Source: DASYAE01 sp036501535 (lineage in GTDB: Bacteria; Actinomycetota; Actinomycetes; Streptomycetales; Catenulisporaceae). Taken from it: 64,000 nucleotides of DNA. Below the pieces are notes generated by a model. It was given only the letters and a program-made list of their open reading frames with translations, did not search any database and was not told the DNA's origin. Shown one piece after another: positions 16,941 to 24,102 of this stretch. The DNA lies in contig DASYAE010000181.1 of NCBI GenBank assembly GCA_036501535.1, positions 1-64,000 on the forward strand. The letters run 5' to 3'. Within the stretch, counting starts at the first letter, position 1, and each line of letters opens with the position of its first letter. The position numbers were made by a program, and so were the translations under genes.

Positions 16941-17399
16941 CTACTTCCGCCCGGCGCTCGCCGGTATCGCCCGGGTGGCGATCATCAGCCGGTTCCACGC
17001 GTTGATCTTGGCGATCGCCACCAGCAGGTCGGCCAGGCCGCGCTCGTCGTAGTGCTTCGCGGCGCGGTCCCAGAGCTCGTCCGGGATCGGGTCGGGGCGG
17101 TCGGCGAGGCGGGTGGCCGCCTCGGTCAGCTCCAGCGCGGCCTGCTCGGCCTCGTCAAAGAAGGGCGCGTCGCGCCACGCGGCCAGGGTGACGAGCTGGT
17201 TCTCCGTCGCGCCGGCGGCCTTGGCGTCGCGGGTGTGCATGTCGAGGCAGAAGGCGCAGCCGTTGATCTGGCTGGCCCGCACCGCGACCAGCTCGCGGGT
17301 CACCCTGGGCACGCTGCTCTCGCGCAGCGTGCCGCCGAGGTCGACCAGCAGCTTGTACGCCTCGGGCGCGACCTTCGGGAAGGACATCCTCGCGGTCAT
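16941..17399 (-). CDS. AhpD-like carboxymuconolactone decarboxylase family protein
   Basis: A 152-residue all-helical protein of the AhpD/CMD family. The redox motif CAFCLDMHTRDAKAAG provides Cys48, Cys51 and His55, as in alkylhydroperoxidase AhpD. The C-terminal INAWNRLMIATRA is typical of the subgroup paired with Rrf2 regulators. Likely activity is reduction of organic peroxide or another thiol-dependent redox step. Its promoter region (17421-17444) has a 9-bp motif also found before the neighbouring rrf2 gene, so regulation by that protein is probable. The gene lies 114 bp downstream of the regulator on the same strand. Confidence 0.85.
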   Translation of the reverse strand: MTARMSFPKVAPEAYKLLVDLGGTLRESSVPRVTRELVAVRASQINGCAFCLDMHTRDAKAAGATENQLVTLAAWRDAPFFDEAEQAALELTEAATRLADRPDPIPDELWDRAAKHYDERGLADLLVAIAKINAWNRLMIATRAIPASAGRK

Positions 17400-17424
17400 G
17401 GTCTCGGTTCCCTTCGCTGGCGAA

Positions 17425-17444
17425 TATCGATATCCAGTATCCAG
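17425..17444. promoter_or_regulatory. Candidate Rrf2 operator before ahpD
   Basis: On the plus strand AGTATCCAG (17436-17444) follows ATATCGATATCC; read on the coding strand it is CTGGATACTGGATATCGATAT. CTGGATACT recurs exactly at 18054-18062 beside the rrf2 start. Another shared string is GCGAATAT near each gene (17420-17427 and, inverted, about 18091-18098). Confidence 0.5.
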
Positions 17445-17513
17445 TTTTCGGACCTCGGGCGGGCGGTCAACGCAGCTCTCTATCGATGCAGCTCCCGATC
17501 AACACATGCTCGA

Positions 17514-18050
17514 TCAGTACCGGGCGTGCCAGCCGCGCATCCGCTCGCCGACCCGCGGCGAGTCCCGCTCGGCTCCGGCCTTGAGCGCGGCCAGCGTCGT
17601 GCCGGCCAGCGATCGCCGCCAGGCCATCTCCGCCGCCCGCATGGCCGCCGAGATGCCGCAGGGCTTGCGCATCGCCGCGGCGGACGGCGGCGTCTGCGCG
17701 CCCGCCCCGCGGCGCCGGATCTCGGTGCAGGTGAACGCCTCGTCGGGTCCTTCGATCGCGGCGACCACGTCCATCATGGTGATCTGCGTCAGCGGCCGGT
17801 TCAGCCGGAATCCGCCGCGGACGCCCGGCACGGAGGCCAGGATCCCCGCCTTCGTCAGGGCCTGGAGTTGTTTGTTCAGATAGGCCGGGGGCACCTCGAA
17901 CGCCGCCGCCAGCCGCGCGGCCGGCACCGGGGCGCGGTCCGGCAACGATCCACCGTCACCGAACTCGTTGTCACCGGACTCACCGTCACCGAGCCAGTCG
18001 AGCAGGATGCAGCAGTGTGCTGCCCACTCGACCCCCTCGTTCATCCGCAT
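17514..18050 (-). CDS. Rrf2 family transcriptional regulator
   Basis: A 178-residue regulator with an Rrf2 winged helix: ARLAAAFEVPPAYLNKQLQ (about 45-63) is the helix-turn-helix and SVPGVRGGFRLNRP the wing. Rrf2 proteins often sense through cysteine-bound Fe-S clusters. Here the sensing loop has only two cysteines, Cys108 and Cys131, 22 residues apart, rather than the usual three closely spaced ones. Residues 20-40 are an Asp/Gly/Glu-rich insertion (GDGESGDNEFGDGG) before the HTH. ATG 18050 is chosen; ATG 18044 is also possible. It probably controls itself and ahpD through the CTGGATACT motif. Confidence 0.85.
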   Translation of the reverse strand: MRMNEGVEWAAHCCILLDWLGDGESGDNEFGDGGSLPDRAPVPAARLAAAFEVPPAYLNKQLQALTKAGILASVPGVRGGFRLNRPLTQITMMDVVAAIEGPDEAFTCTEIRRRGAGAQTPPSAAAMRKPCGISAAMRAAEMAWRRSLAGTTLAALKAGAERDSPRVGERMRGWHARY

Positions 18051-18053
18051 AAT

Positions 18054-18062
18054 CTGGATACT
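18054..18062. promoter_or_regulatory. CTGGATACT motif at the rrf2 start
   Basis: This 9-bp string lies four bases upstream of the rrf2 start codon and matches the ahpD upstream motif exactly. It is a candidate autoregulatory operator. Confidence 0.45.
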
Positions 18063-18418
18063 ACACGTCCGGGTTCGGCTCGGCAATCGAATATTCGCTC
18101 ACTGTTCGCCCCGCTCATCCGGCCTGCCGCCATGTGCGCGCGTGCACAAGCGCACGGAAGATCGGCTTCTACACGAGGTAGAGACAAAAATGCAAGTCAG
18201 GTGTCCGGATCCCGAGCGTCCGCGGGCATCGCACGACCGCCTCGTTCCGGTTCCGGGCCCGCGCCGCGCTGGCCCGCGCCCGCCCGCCGATCGCCTCCGG
18301 CGGCTGCGATCCGGTGCCGCCGGGATCACTCCCGAGACTGTGATGACGGTCACCGTGATGCGATGTAATGAAATGTCGATTCACCCCTCGACCGGGTGGA
18401 TCATGCCCCTGAGCTGCG

Positions 18419-18434
18419 CGTGATTAAGATCACA
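18419..18434. promoter_or_regulatory. CRP/FNR-family binding-site-like palindrome upstream of nuoA
   Basis: CGTGATTAAGATCACA contains the perfect dyad GTGAT-N4-ATCAC and differs little from the classical CRP consensus TGTGATCTAGATCACA. Actinobacterial Crp proteins bind closely related sites. It lies about 330 bp before the nuoA start codon, in non-coding sequence. Confidence 0.55.
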
Positions 18435-18449
18435 GCGCGCCGCTCGGTG

Positions 18450-18467
18450 GGTAAGGACTACGTTACC
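18450..18467. promoter_or_regulatory. GGTAA-N8-TTACC dyad
   Basis: A 5+5 bp inverted repeat, GGTAAGGACTACGTTACC, lies 15 bp after the CRP-like site. It may be an operator; arms are short and chance occurrence is possible. Confidence 0.25.
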
Positions 18468-18590
18468 GACGTGCGAGCCGCCGTAATGGCGACCCGTGGC
18501 GCAGATCACATCGGCGGCGCCGTAGGATGGCCCCTCGGGCGGTGGAGTCCGCTGTCGGCCGAAGGTCGGAGGGGCTCGGTCCGCTCTTGC

Positions 18591-18608
18591 TTGTGAAAGT
18601 GTTCACGA
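18591..18608. promoter_or_regulatory. Rex operator (ROP) upstream of nuoA
   Basis: TTGTGAAAGTGTTCACGA matches the Streptomyces Rex consensus TTGTGAA-N4-TTCACAA at all but one specified base. Rex represses respiratory genes, including nuo in Streptomyces coelicolor, when NADH/NAD+ is low. The site is about 155 bp before the nuoA start, so NDH-1 expression is probably redox-controlled here too. Confidence 0.8.
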
Positions 18609-18761
18609 GCGCGGACGGCGCCCGGGGCGGGGCAGTGTCTATCAAGGCACTGGCAAGCACCCCGGCGGACCGGCCGTCCCGGGACGGCCCGGCCGAAGAA
18701 CAGCGCCACCCGCCGGCGAGCAGCCGGCGGACCGAACGAGCGGCGGAAAGGTGGCGGCGCG

Positions 18762-19121
18762 GTGGACAGTTACATGCCCATCCTCGTCCTTGGCCTGATC
18801 GCGGGCGGATTCGCGGTCTTCTCGATCCTCATGGGCGCGATGACCGGTCCGAAGCGGTACAACCGGGCCCGCTACGACAGCTACGAGTGCGGCATCGAGC
18901 CGACCCCGCAACCTCCGGGCGGCGGCCGCTTCCCGGTCAAGTACTACCTGACGGCGATGCTGTTCATCGTCTTCGACATCGAAATCGTCTTCCTCTACCC
19001 GTGGGCCGTCGCCTTCGACTCGCTCGGCTGGTTCGGGCTCGCGGAGATGGTCCTGTTCGTGGTCTCCGTCCTGGTCGCCTACTCCTACGTGTGGCGCCGC
19101 GGCGGACTCGACTGGGACTGA
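18762..19121 (+). CDS. nuoA: NADH-quinone oxidoreductase subunit A
   Basis: A 119-residue membrane subunit with three transmembrane helices. Signatures are YNRARYDSYECGIEP in the first loop, with the conserved Cys near the quinone site, and FIVFDIEIVFLYPWAV with its conserved acidic residues in helix two. GTG 18762 is preceded by a GGAAAGG-type ribosome site. It is the first gene of the 14-gene nuo operon encoding proton-pumping complex I in the cytoplasmic membrane. The upstream region holds Rex- and CRP-like sites. Fifty base pairs separate it from nuoB. Confidence 0.96.
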   Translation: MDSYMPILVLGLIAGGFAVFSILMGAMTGPKRYNRARYDSYECGIEPTPQPPGGGRFPVKYYLTAMLFIVFDIEIVFLYPWAVAFDSLGWFGLAEMVLFVVSVLVAYSYVWRRGGLDWD

Positions 19122-19171
19122 CGCTTACTCACGCTCACGCGTCCTGACGGGAAGGAAGGAGCCGCACGCCG

Positions 19172-19726
19172 ATGGGAATCGAAGAGAAGCTGCCCAGCGG
19201 GTTCCTGCTGTCCACGGTCGAGGGTCTGGCCGGCTACATGCGCAAGGGCTCGCTGTGGCCCGCCACCTTCGGCCTGGCCTGCTGCGCCATCGAGATGATG
19301 GCCACCGGGGCGGGCCGCTACGACCTGGCCCGCTTCGGCATGGAGGTGTTCCGGGCCTCGCCCCGGCAGGCCGACCTGATGATCGTGGCCGGCCGGGTCA
19401 GCCAGAAGATGGCCCCGGTGCTGCGGCAGATCTACGACCAGATGCCGGCGCCGAAGTGGGTCCTGTCGATGGGCGTCTGCGCCTCGTCCGGCGGGATGTT
19501 CAACAACTACGCGATCGTGCAGGGCGTCGACCACGTCGTCCCGGTCGACATCTACCTGCCCGGCTGCCCGCCGCGGCCGGAGATGCTGATGGACGCGATC
19601 CTCAAGCTGCACGCGGAGATCCAGCGCATGCCGCTCGGCGTGGACCGGGTGGCCGCCGCCCGGGCAGCCGAGGAGGCCGCGATGGCCGCGGTGCCCACGA
19701 TCGAGATGAAGGGCCTGCTGCGGTGA
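19172..19726 (+). CDS. nuoB: NADH-quinone oxidoreductase subunit B
   Basis: A 184-residue peripheral subunit carrying the terminal [4Fe-4S] cluster N2, the direct electron donor to menaquinone. The ligand cysteines are visible: the tandem Cys-Cys in FGLACCAIEMMA, one in GVCASSGGMF, and one in LPGCPPRPE. The start MGIEEKLPSGFLL is typical of actinobacteria, and a GGAAGGA ribosome site lies at 19150-19156. About 25 alanine-rich residues extend the C-terminus (VAAARAAEEAAMAAV). The stop overlaps the nuoC start by four bases, indicating translational coupling. Confidence 0.97.
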   Translation: MGIEEKLPSGFLLSTVEGLAGYMRKGSLWPATFGLACCAIEMMATGAGRYDLARFGMEVFRASPRQADLMIVAGRVSQKMAPVLRQIYDQMPAPKWVLSMGVCASSGGMFNNYAIVQGVDHVVPVDIYLPGCPPRPEMLMDAILKLHAEIQRMPLGVDRVAAARAAEEAAMAAVPTIEMKGLLR

Positions 19727-20481
19727 GCGGAGCAGACAAAGGGGGGGACGGCGCAGCGAAGTTGCCCGAGCCGCACGAGCAGGCCTCGACGCAGCCCCTC
19801 GAGGTGCAGACCGCCGAGGTGATCGCCACCAAGCACGGCTCGTTCACCGGATCGCAGGGCGGGAACTCCGGCGACACCTCCGGCTACGGCCGGCTGGTGC
19901 GCCGGATCGAGCTGCCCGGACAGGCGCCGCGGCCCTACGGCGGGTACTTCGACGAGGTCGAGAACGAGCTGTTCGGCGCGCTCGCCGAGCAGGGCCTGGC
20001 GCCGGAGACGGCGATCGAGCGCACCGTGCTGTACCGCGACCAGCTGACCTTCCAGGTGCGCCGCGAGCACCTGCTGCAGGTCGCGAAGACGCTGCGGGAC
20101 GACCCGGCCCTGAGATTCGAGCTCTGCCTCGGCGTGTCCGGCGTGCACTTCCCGCACGAGGAGGGCCGCGAGCTGCACAGCACGGTGCCGCTGCTGTCGG
20201 TCACCTTCAACCGGCGGATCCAGCTGGAGGTCACCTGCCCGGACGCCGACCCGCACATCCCCTCGCTCTACTCGGTCTACCCCGCGGTGGACTGGCACGA
20301 GCGGGAGACCTGGGACATGTTCGGCATCATCTACGACGGCCACCCCTCGCTGACCAGGATCCTGATGCCGGACGACTGGCCCGGCCACCCGCAGCGCAAG
20401 GACTACCCGCTCGGCGGCATCCCCGTCGAGTTCAAGGGCGCCCAGATCCCGGCGCCCGACCAGCGGAGGTCGTACTCATGA
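19723..20481 (+). CDS. nuoC: NADH-quinone oxidoreductase subunit C
   Basis: A 252-residue Q-module subunit of the 30-kDa family. Residues 1-60 are an unstructured-looking extension rich in Gly, Gln and Glu; the core has SVTFNRRIQLEVTCPD, then the signature WHERETWDMFGIIYDGHP and RKDYPLGG. It helps hold NuoB and NuoD at the quinone site. The GTG start lies within the nuoB stop (GTGA) and its own stop overlaps nuoD (ATGA), so translation of the three genes is coupled. NuoC and NuoD are separate here, unlike the fused form in E. coli. Confidence 0.96.
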   Translation: MSGADKGGDGAAKLPEPHEQASTQPLEVQTAEVIATKHGSFTGSQGGNSGDTSGYGRLVRRIELPGQAPRPYGGYFDEVENELFGALAEQGLAPETAIERTVLYRDQLTFQVRREHLLQVAKTLRDDPALRFELCLGVSGVHFPHEEGRELHSTVPLLSVTFNRRIQLEVTCPDADPHIPSLYSVYPAVDWHERETWDMFGIIYDGHPSLTRILMPDDWPGHPQRKDYPLGGIPVEFKGAQIPAPDQRRSYS

Positions 20482-21914
20482 GAGTGCCGGTATCCGAATC
20501 GGCGGCGGACCAGCAGCAGGGGCAGGAGCATCCGGCGCAGGACGAGCAGCGTCCGGACGGCGGCCAGGAGGGCTTCGACCCGTACGCCGCGCCCGGCGAG
20601 GGCGCCGACGGCGCGCACGAGGGCCGGGTCTTCACGGTCTCCGGCGGCGACTGGGACGAGATCGCCGAGGGCCTCGGCGAGGCGCACGAAGAGCGCATCG
20701 TGGTCAACATGGGCCCGCAGCACCCGTCGACGCACGGCGTGCTGCGGCTCATCCTCGAGCTCGAGGGCGAGACCGTCACCGAGGCCCGCTGCGGCATCGG
20801 CTACCTGCACACCGGGATCGAGAAGAACCTCGAGTACCGCAACTGGACGCAGGGCACCACCTTCGTCACGCGGATGGACTACCTCACCCCGTTCTTCCAG
20901 GAGACGGCCTACTGCCTGGCCGTGGAGAAGCTGCTCGGCGTCGAGGAGCAGGTGCCGCAGCGGGCGCAGATCGTCCGGGTCATGCTGATGGAGCTCAACC
21001 GGATCTCCTCGCACCTGGTGGCGGTCGCCACCGGCGGCATGGAGATCGGCGCGCTGTCCGCGATGATCTTCGGCTTCCGCGAGCGCGAGCTGATCCTCGA
21101 CGTGTTCGAGATGATCACCGGCCTGCGGATGAACCACGCCTTCATCCGCCCCGGCGGGCTGGCCCAGGACCTGCCGCCGGGCGCCACCGACAAGGTGCGC
21201 GAGCTGCTGGAGCTGTTCCCCAAGCGGATCAGGGACATCGAGAAGCTGCTCAACGAGAACGCCATCTTCAAGGGCCGCACCGAGGGGGTCGGCTACCTCG
21301 ACCTGGCCGGCTGCATGGCGCTGGGCATCACCGGGCCGATCGTGCGCTCCACCGGCCTGCCGCACGACCTGCGCAAGTCCCAGCCCTACTGCGGCTACGA
21401 GGACTACGACTTCGAGGTCTGCACCTGGGACACCTGCGACGCCTACGGCCGCTACCGGCTGCGGATGGACGAGGTGCACCAGTCGCTGCGGATCGTCGAG
21501 CAGTGCCTGGACAAGCTGGAGCAGCAGCGCAACCAGCCGGTCATGGTCGAGGACAAGAAGATCGCCTGGCCGGCCCAGCTGGCCCTGGGCGGCGACGGCC
21601 TGGGCAACTCGCTCGACCACATCCGGCACATCATGGGCGAGTCCATGGAGGCCCTGATCCACCACTTCAAGCTGGTGACCGAGGGCTTCCACGTGCCGGC
21701 CGGCCAGGTGTACGTGCCGGTCGAGTCGGCCAAGGGGGAGCTCGGCTGCCACGTGGTCTCGGACGGCGGGACCCGGCCCTACCGGGTGCACTTCCGCGAC
21801 CCGTCCTTCAACAACCTGCAGGCGATGTCCGCGATGTGCGAGGGATCCATGATCGCCGACGTGATCGTCGCGGTCGCCTCGATCGACCCGGTGATGGGAG
21901 GAGTGGACCGGTGA
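20478..21914 (+). CDS. nuoD: NADH-quinone oxidoreductase subunit D
   Basis: A 478-residue 49-kDa-type subunit that forms much of the quinone-binding pocket with NuoB. Conserved blocks are VNMGPQHPSTHGVLRL, GYLHTGIEKNLEYRNW, MDYLTPFFQETAYCLAVEK and RPGGLAQDLPPG. Residues 1-70 are a Gln/Glu/Asp/Gly-rich extension before the family start, longer than in most homologues. ATG 20478 overlaps the nuoC stop and the C-terminal MGGVDR overlaps nuoE. The conserved His and Tyr expected near the quinone head group are in place (HPSTHG; YLTPFF). Confidence 0.97.
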   Translation: MRVPVSESAADQQQGQEHPAQDEQRPDGGQEGFDPYAAPGEGADGAHEGRVFTVSGGDWDEIAEGLGEAHEERIVVNMGPQHPSTHGVLRLILELEGETVTEARCGIGYLHTGIEKNLEYRNWTQGTTFVTRMDYLTPFFQETAYCLAVEKLLGVEEQVPQRAQIVRVMLMELNRISSHLVAVATGGMEIGALSAMIFGFRERELILDVFEMITGLRMNHAFIRPGGLAQDLPPGATDKVRELLELFPKRIRDIEKLLNENAIFKGRTEGVGYLDLAGCMALGITGPIVRSTGLPHDLRKSQPYCGYEDYDFEVCTWDTCDAYGRYRLRMDEVHQSLRIVEQCLDKLEQQRNQPVMVEDKKIAWPAQLALGGDGLGNSLDHIRHIMGESMEALIHHFKLVTEGFHVPAGQVYVPVESAKGELGCHVVSDGGTRPYRVHFRDPSFNNLQAMSAMCEGSMIADVIVAVASIDPVMGGVDR

Positions 21915-22732
21915 GCGTGACCGAGGGGTCGAACGGGCATGCGGCGCTGTCCGGGCTGCTGCAGATCAAGTCGGGCGAGCCGCGCGGCCGCGCGGCCTAC
22001 GCCGAGGACCCGGAGCTGCGCGCCCGCCTCGACGCCGACGCGGCGACCTTGATCGCCCGCTATCCGCAGAGCCGCTCCGCGCTGCTGCCGCTGCTGCACC
22101 TGGTGCAGTCGGAGGAGGGACTGGTCTCCGCGGACGGCATCCTGTTCTGCGCCGAGCAGCTGGGCCTGTCCACCGCGGAGGTCTCCGCGGTCTCGACGTT
22201 CTACACCATGTACAAGGCGCGCCAGGTCGGCGACTACCACGTCGGGGTGTGTACGAACACGCTGTGCGCGGTGATGGGCGGGGACGAGATCTTCGCGACG
22301 CTCAAGGCGCACCTGGGCGTCGGCAACGACGAGCGGACGCCGGACGCGCCGGGGCGTGAGCGGAGCCTGACGCTCGAGCACATCGAGTGCAACGCGGCCT
22401 GCGACTTCGCCCCGGTGATGACGGTCAACTGGGAGTTCTTCGACAACATGACCCCGACCTCGGCGGTCGAGCTGGTCGACGACCTGCTGGCCGGGCGCGG
22501 CGCGACGCCGAGCCGCGGGCCGAGCGTGTGCAGCTTCCGCGAGGTGGAGCGGATCCTGGCCGGCTTCGAGGACCCGCGGCCGGACGCGGTGCGCGCCGGC
22601 GGGCCGGCCGGGCCGGCCAGCCTCGAGGGGCTGAAGCACGTGCGGCAGGCCGCCGGCAGCAGAACACAGGCGCAGCGCGAGGGCACGGCTGGCAAGACAG
22701 AGTCCACCGACCGGACCGGGGACGGTGCCTGA
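21911..22732 (+). CDS. nuoE: NADH-quinone oxidoreductase subunit E
   Basis: A 273-residue thioredoxin-fold subunit binding [2Fe-2S] cluster N1a. Ligands are the two Cys of VGVCTNTLCAVMGG and the two of CNAACDFAPVM. The helical LPLLHLVQSEEGLVS precedes them. About 90 residues after the core are Gly/Arg/Ala-rich and probably disordered, making the protein longer than the usual 160-240. GTG 21911 overlaps the nuoD stop, and the stop overlaps the nuoF start by one base (TGATG). It forms the NADH-dehydrogenase module with NuoF and NuoG. Confidence 0.95.
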   Translation: MSVTEGSNGHAALSGLLQIKSGEPRGRAAYAEDPELRARLDADAATLIARYPQSRSALLPLLHLVQSEEGLVSADGILFCAEQLGLSTAEVSAVSTFYTMYKARQVGDYHVGVCTNTLCAVMGGDEIFATLKAHLGVGNDERTPDAPGRERSLTLEHIECNAACDFAPVMTVNWEFFDNMTPTSAVELVDDLLAGRGATPSRGPSVCSFREVERILAGFEDPRPDAVRAGGPAGPASLEGLKHVRQAAGSRTQAQREGTAGKTESTDRTGDGA

Positions 22733-24102
22733 TGACCGAGAACGCAAGCGCCGCCACGCAAGGCGACGCATCAAAGCTCACCGCGGTCCTCTCCCGTAGC
22801 TGGGACGACCCGGAGTCCTACACCCTCGCCGGCTACCAGCGCGCCGACGGCTACAAGGCCGTCCGCAAGGCCCTGACGATGGCGCCGGACGAGGTGATCA
22901 ACCTCGTCAAGGAGTCCGGGCTGCGCGGCCGTGGCGGCGCCGGCTTCCCGACCGGGGTCAAGTGGAGCTTCATCCCGCAGGACAGCTCGGCGGCCGCCGG
23001 CGGCAAGCCGCACTACCTCGTGGTCAACGCGGACGAGTCCGAGCCGGGCGCCTGCAAGGACATGCCCCTGATGCTCGCGAACCCACACGAGCTGATCGAG
23101 GGGGCCATCATCGCGTCCTACGCGATCCGGGCCCATCACGCCTTCATCTACCTCCGCGGCGAGGTCGTGCACGTGCTGCGGCGCCTGCAGGCCGCGGTGC
23201 GCGAAGCCTACGAGGCCGGATTCCTCGGGAAGGACATCCTGGGATCCGGCTTCGACCTCGAGATCGTGGTGCACGCCGGCGCCGGCGCCTACATCTGCGG
23301 CGAGGAGACGGCGCTGCTCGACTCGCTGGAGGGCTACCGCGGGCAACCCCGGCTGCGGCCGCCCTTCCCGGCCATCGCGGGCCTCTACGCGAGCCCCACT
23401 GTCGTGAACAACGTCGAGTCCATCACCTCGGTTCCCTCGATCGTGCGCAACGGCTCCTCCTGGTTCCGCGGGTTCGGCACCGAGAAGTCGCCCGGCTTCG
23501 GCTTCTTCTCGCTCTCCGGCCACGTGGCCCGGCCCGGTCAGTACGAAGCGCCGCTCGGGGTGACCGCACGCGAGCTGATGGACCTGGCCGGCGGGATGCG
23601 GTTCGGGCACCGGCTGAAGTTCTGGACCCCCGGCGGCTCCTCGACGCCGCTGTTCACCGACGAGCACCTCGACGTCCCGCTGGAGTTCGAGAGCGTCGCC
23701 GCCGCCGGTTCGATGCTCGGCACCAGGTCGCTGCAGATCTTCGACGAGACGGTCTGCGTGGTGCGGGCGGCCCTGCGCTGGACCGAGTTCTACATGCACG
23801 AGTCCTGCGGTAAATGCACGCCGTGCCGCGAGGGCACGTACTGGCTCGTGCAGGTCTACCGCAGGCTGGAGAACGGCCAGGGCACCGAGGCGGACCTGGA
23901 GAAGCTGCTCGACCTCTGCGACAACATCCTGGGCCGCGCGTTCTGCGCCCTGGGCGACGGCGCCACGTCCCCGATCACCAGCTCGATCCAGTACTTCCGG
24001 GACGAGTACATGGAACACATCACCTCCGGCGGCTGCCCCTTCGACCCGGCGGCCAGCACCGCCTGGGCCGCCGCACAGCATCTGACGGGAGCGCGCGCAT
24101 GA
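22732..24102 (+). CDS. nuoF: NADH-quinone oxidoreductase subunit F
   Basis: A 456-residue subunit that binds NADH, FMN and [4Fe-4S] cluster N3; electrons enter complex I here. Visible motifs are SGLRGRGGAGFPTGVKW (nucleotide binding), the FMN-site segment NADESEPGACKD, HAGAGAYICGEETALLDS, and the cluster motif ESCGKCTPCREG with a fourth Cys in GRAFCALGDGATSP. ATG 22732 is coupled to the nuoE stop, and the C-terminus overlaps nuoG by four bases. Length and motif order are standard. Confidence 0.97.
   Translation: MTENASAATQGDASKLTAVLSRSWDDPESYTLAGYQRADGYKAVRKALTMAPDEVINLVKESGLRGRGGAGFPTGVKWSFIPQDSSAAAGGKPHYLVVNADESEPGACKDMPLMLANPHELIEGAIIASYAIRAHHAFIYLRGEVVHVLRRLQAAVREAYEAGFLGKDILGSGFDLEIVVHAGAGAYICGEETALLDSLEGYRGQPRLRPPFPAIAGLYASPTVVNNVESITSVPSIVRNGSSWFRGFGTEKSPGFGFFSLSGHVARPGQYEAPLGVTARELMDLAGGMRFGHRLKFWTPGGSSTPLFTDEHLDVPLEFESVAAAGSMLGTRSLQIFDETVCVVRAALRWTEFYMHESCGKCTPCREGTYWLVQVYRRLENGQGTEADLEKLLDLCDNILGRAFCALGDGATSPITSSIQYFRDEYMEHITSGGCPFDPAASTAWAAAQHLTGARA

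Larger units (their letters stand above)
18051..18761. other. 711-bp non-coding region upstream of nuoA
   Basis: No convincing gene is visible; short frames here have no family features. It holds the rrf2 promoter motif (18054-18062), a CRP-like palindrome (18419-18434), a GGTAA/TTACC dyad (18450-18467) and a Rex-type operator (18591-18608). The long distance between the CRP-like site and nuoA suggests an extended leader or more than one promoter. No -10/-35 pair could be assigned with confidence. Confidence 0.6.

Noticed and set aside
18190..18216. tRNA T-arm-like string (AAGTCAGGTGTCCGGATCCC)
   Set aside because: It resembles a T-psi-C arm and gives the GIRTPDL peptide on the other strand, but the stem does not close and no D arm, anticodon arm or acceptor stem can be paired around it.
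18396..18596. Short open frame in the region before nuoA
   Set aside because: No ribosome site, no recognisable fold, and it overlaps the CRP-like and Rex-like sites, so it is more likely regulatory DNA.
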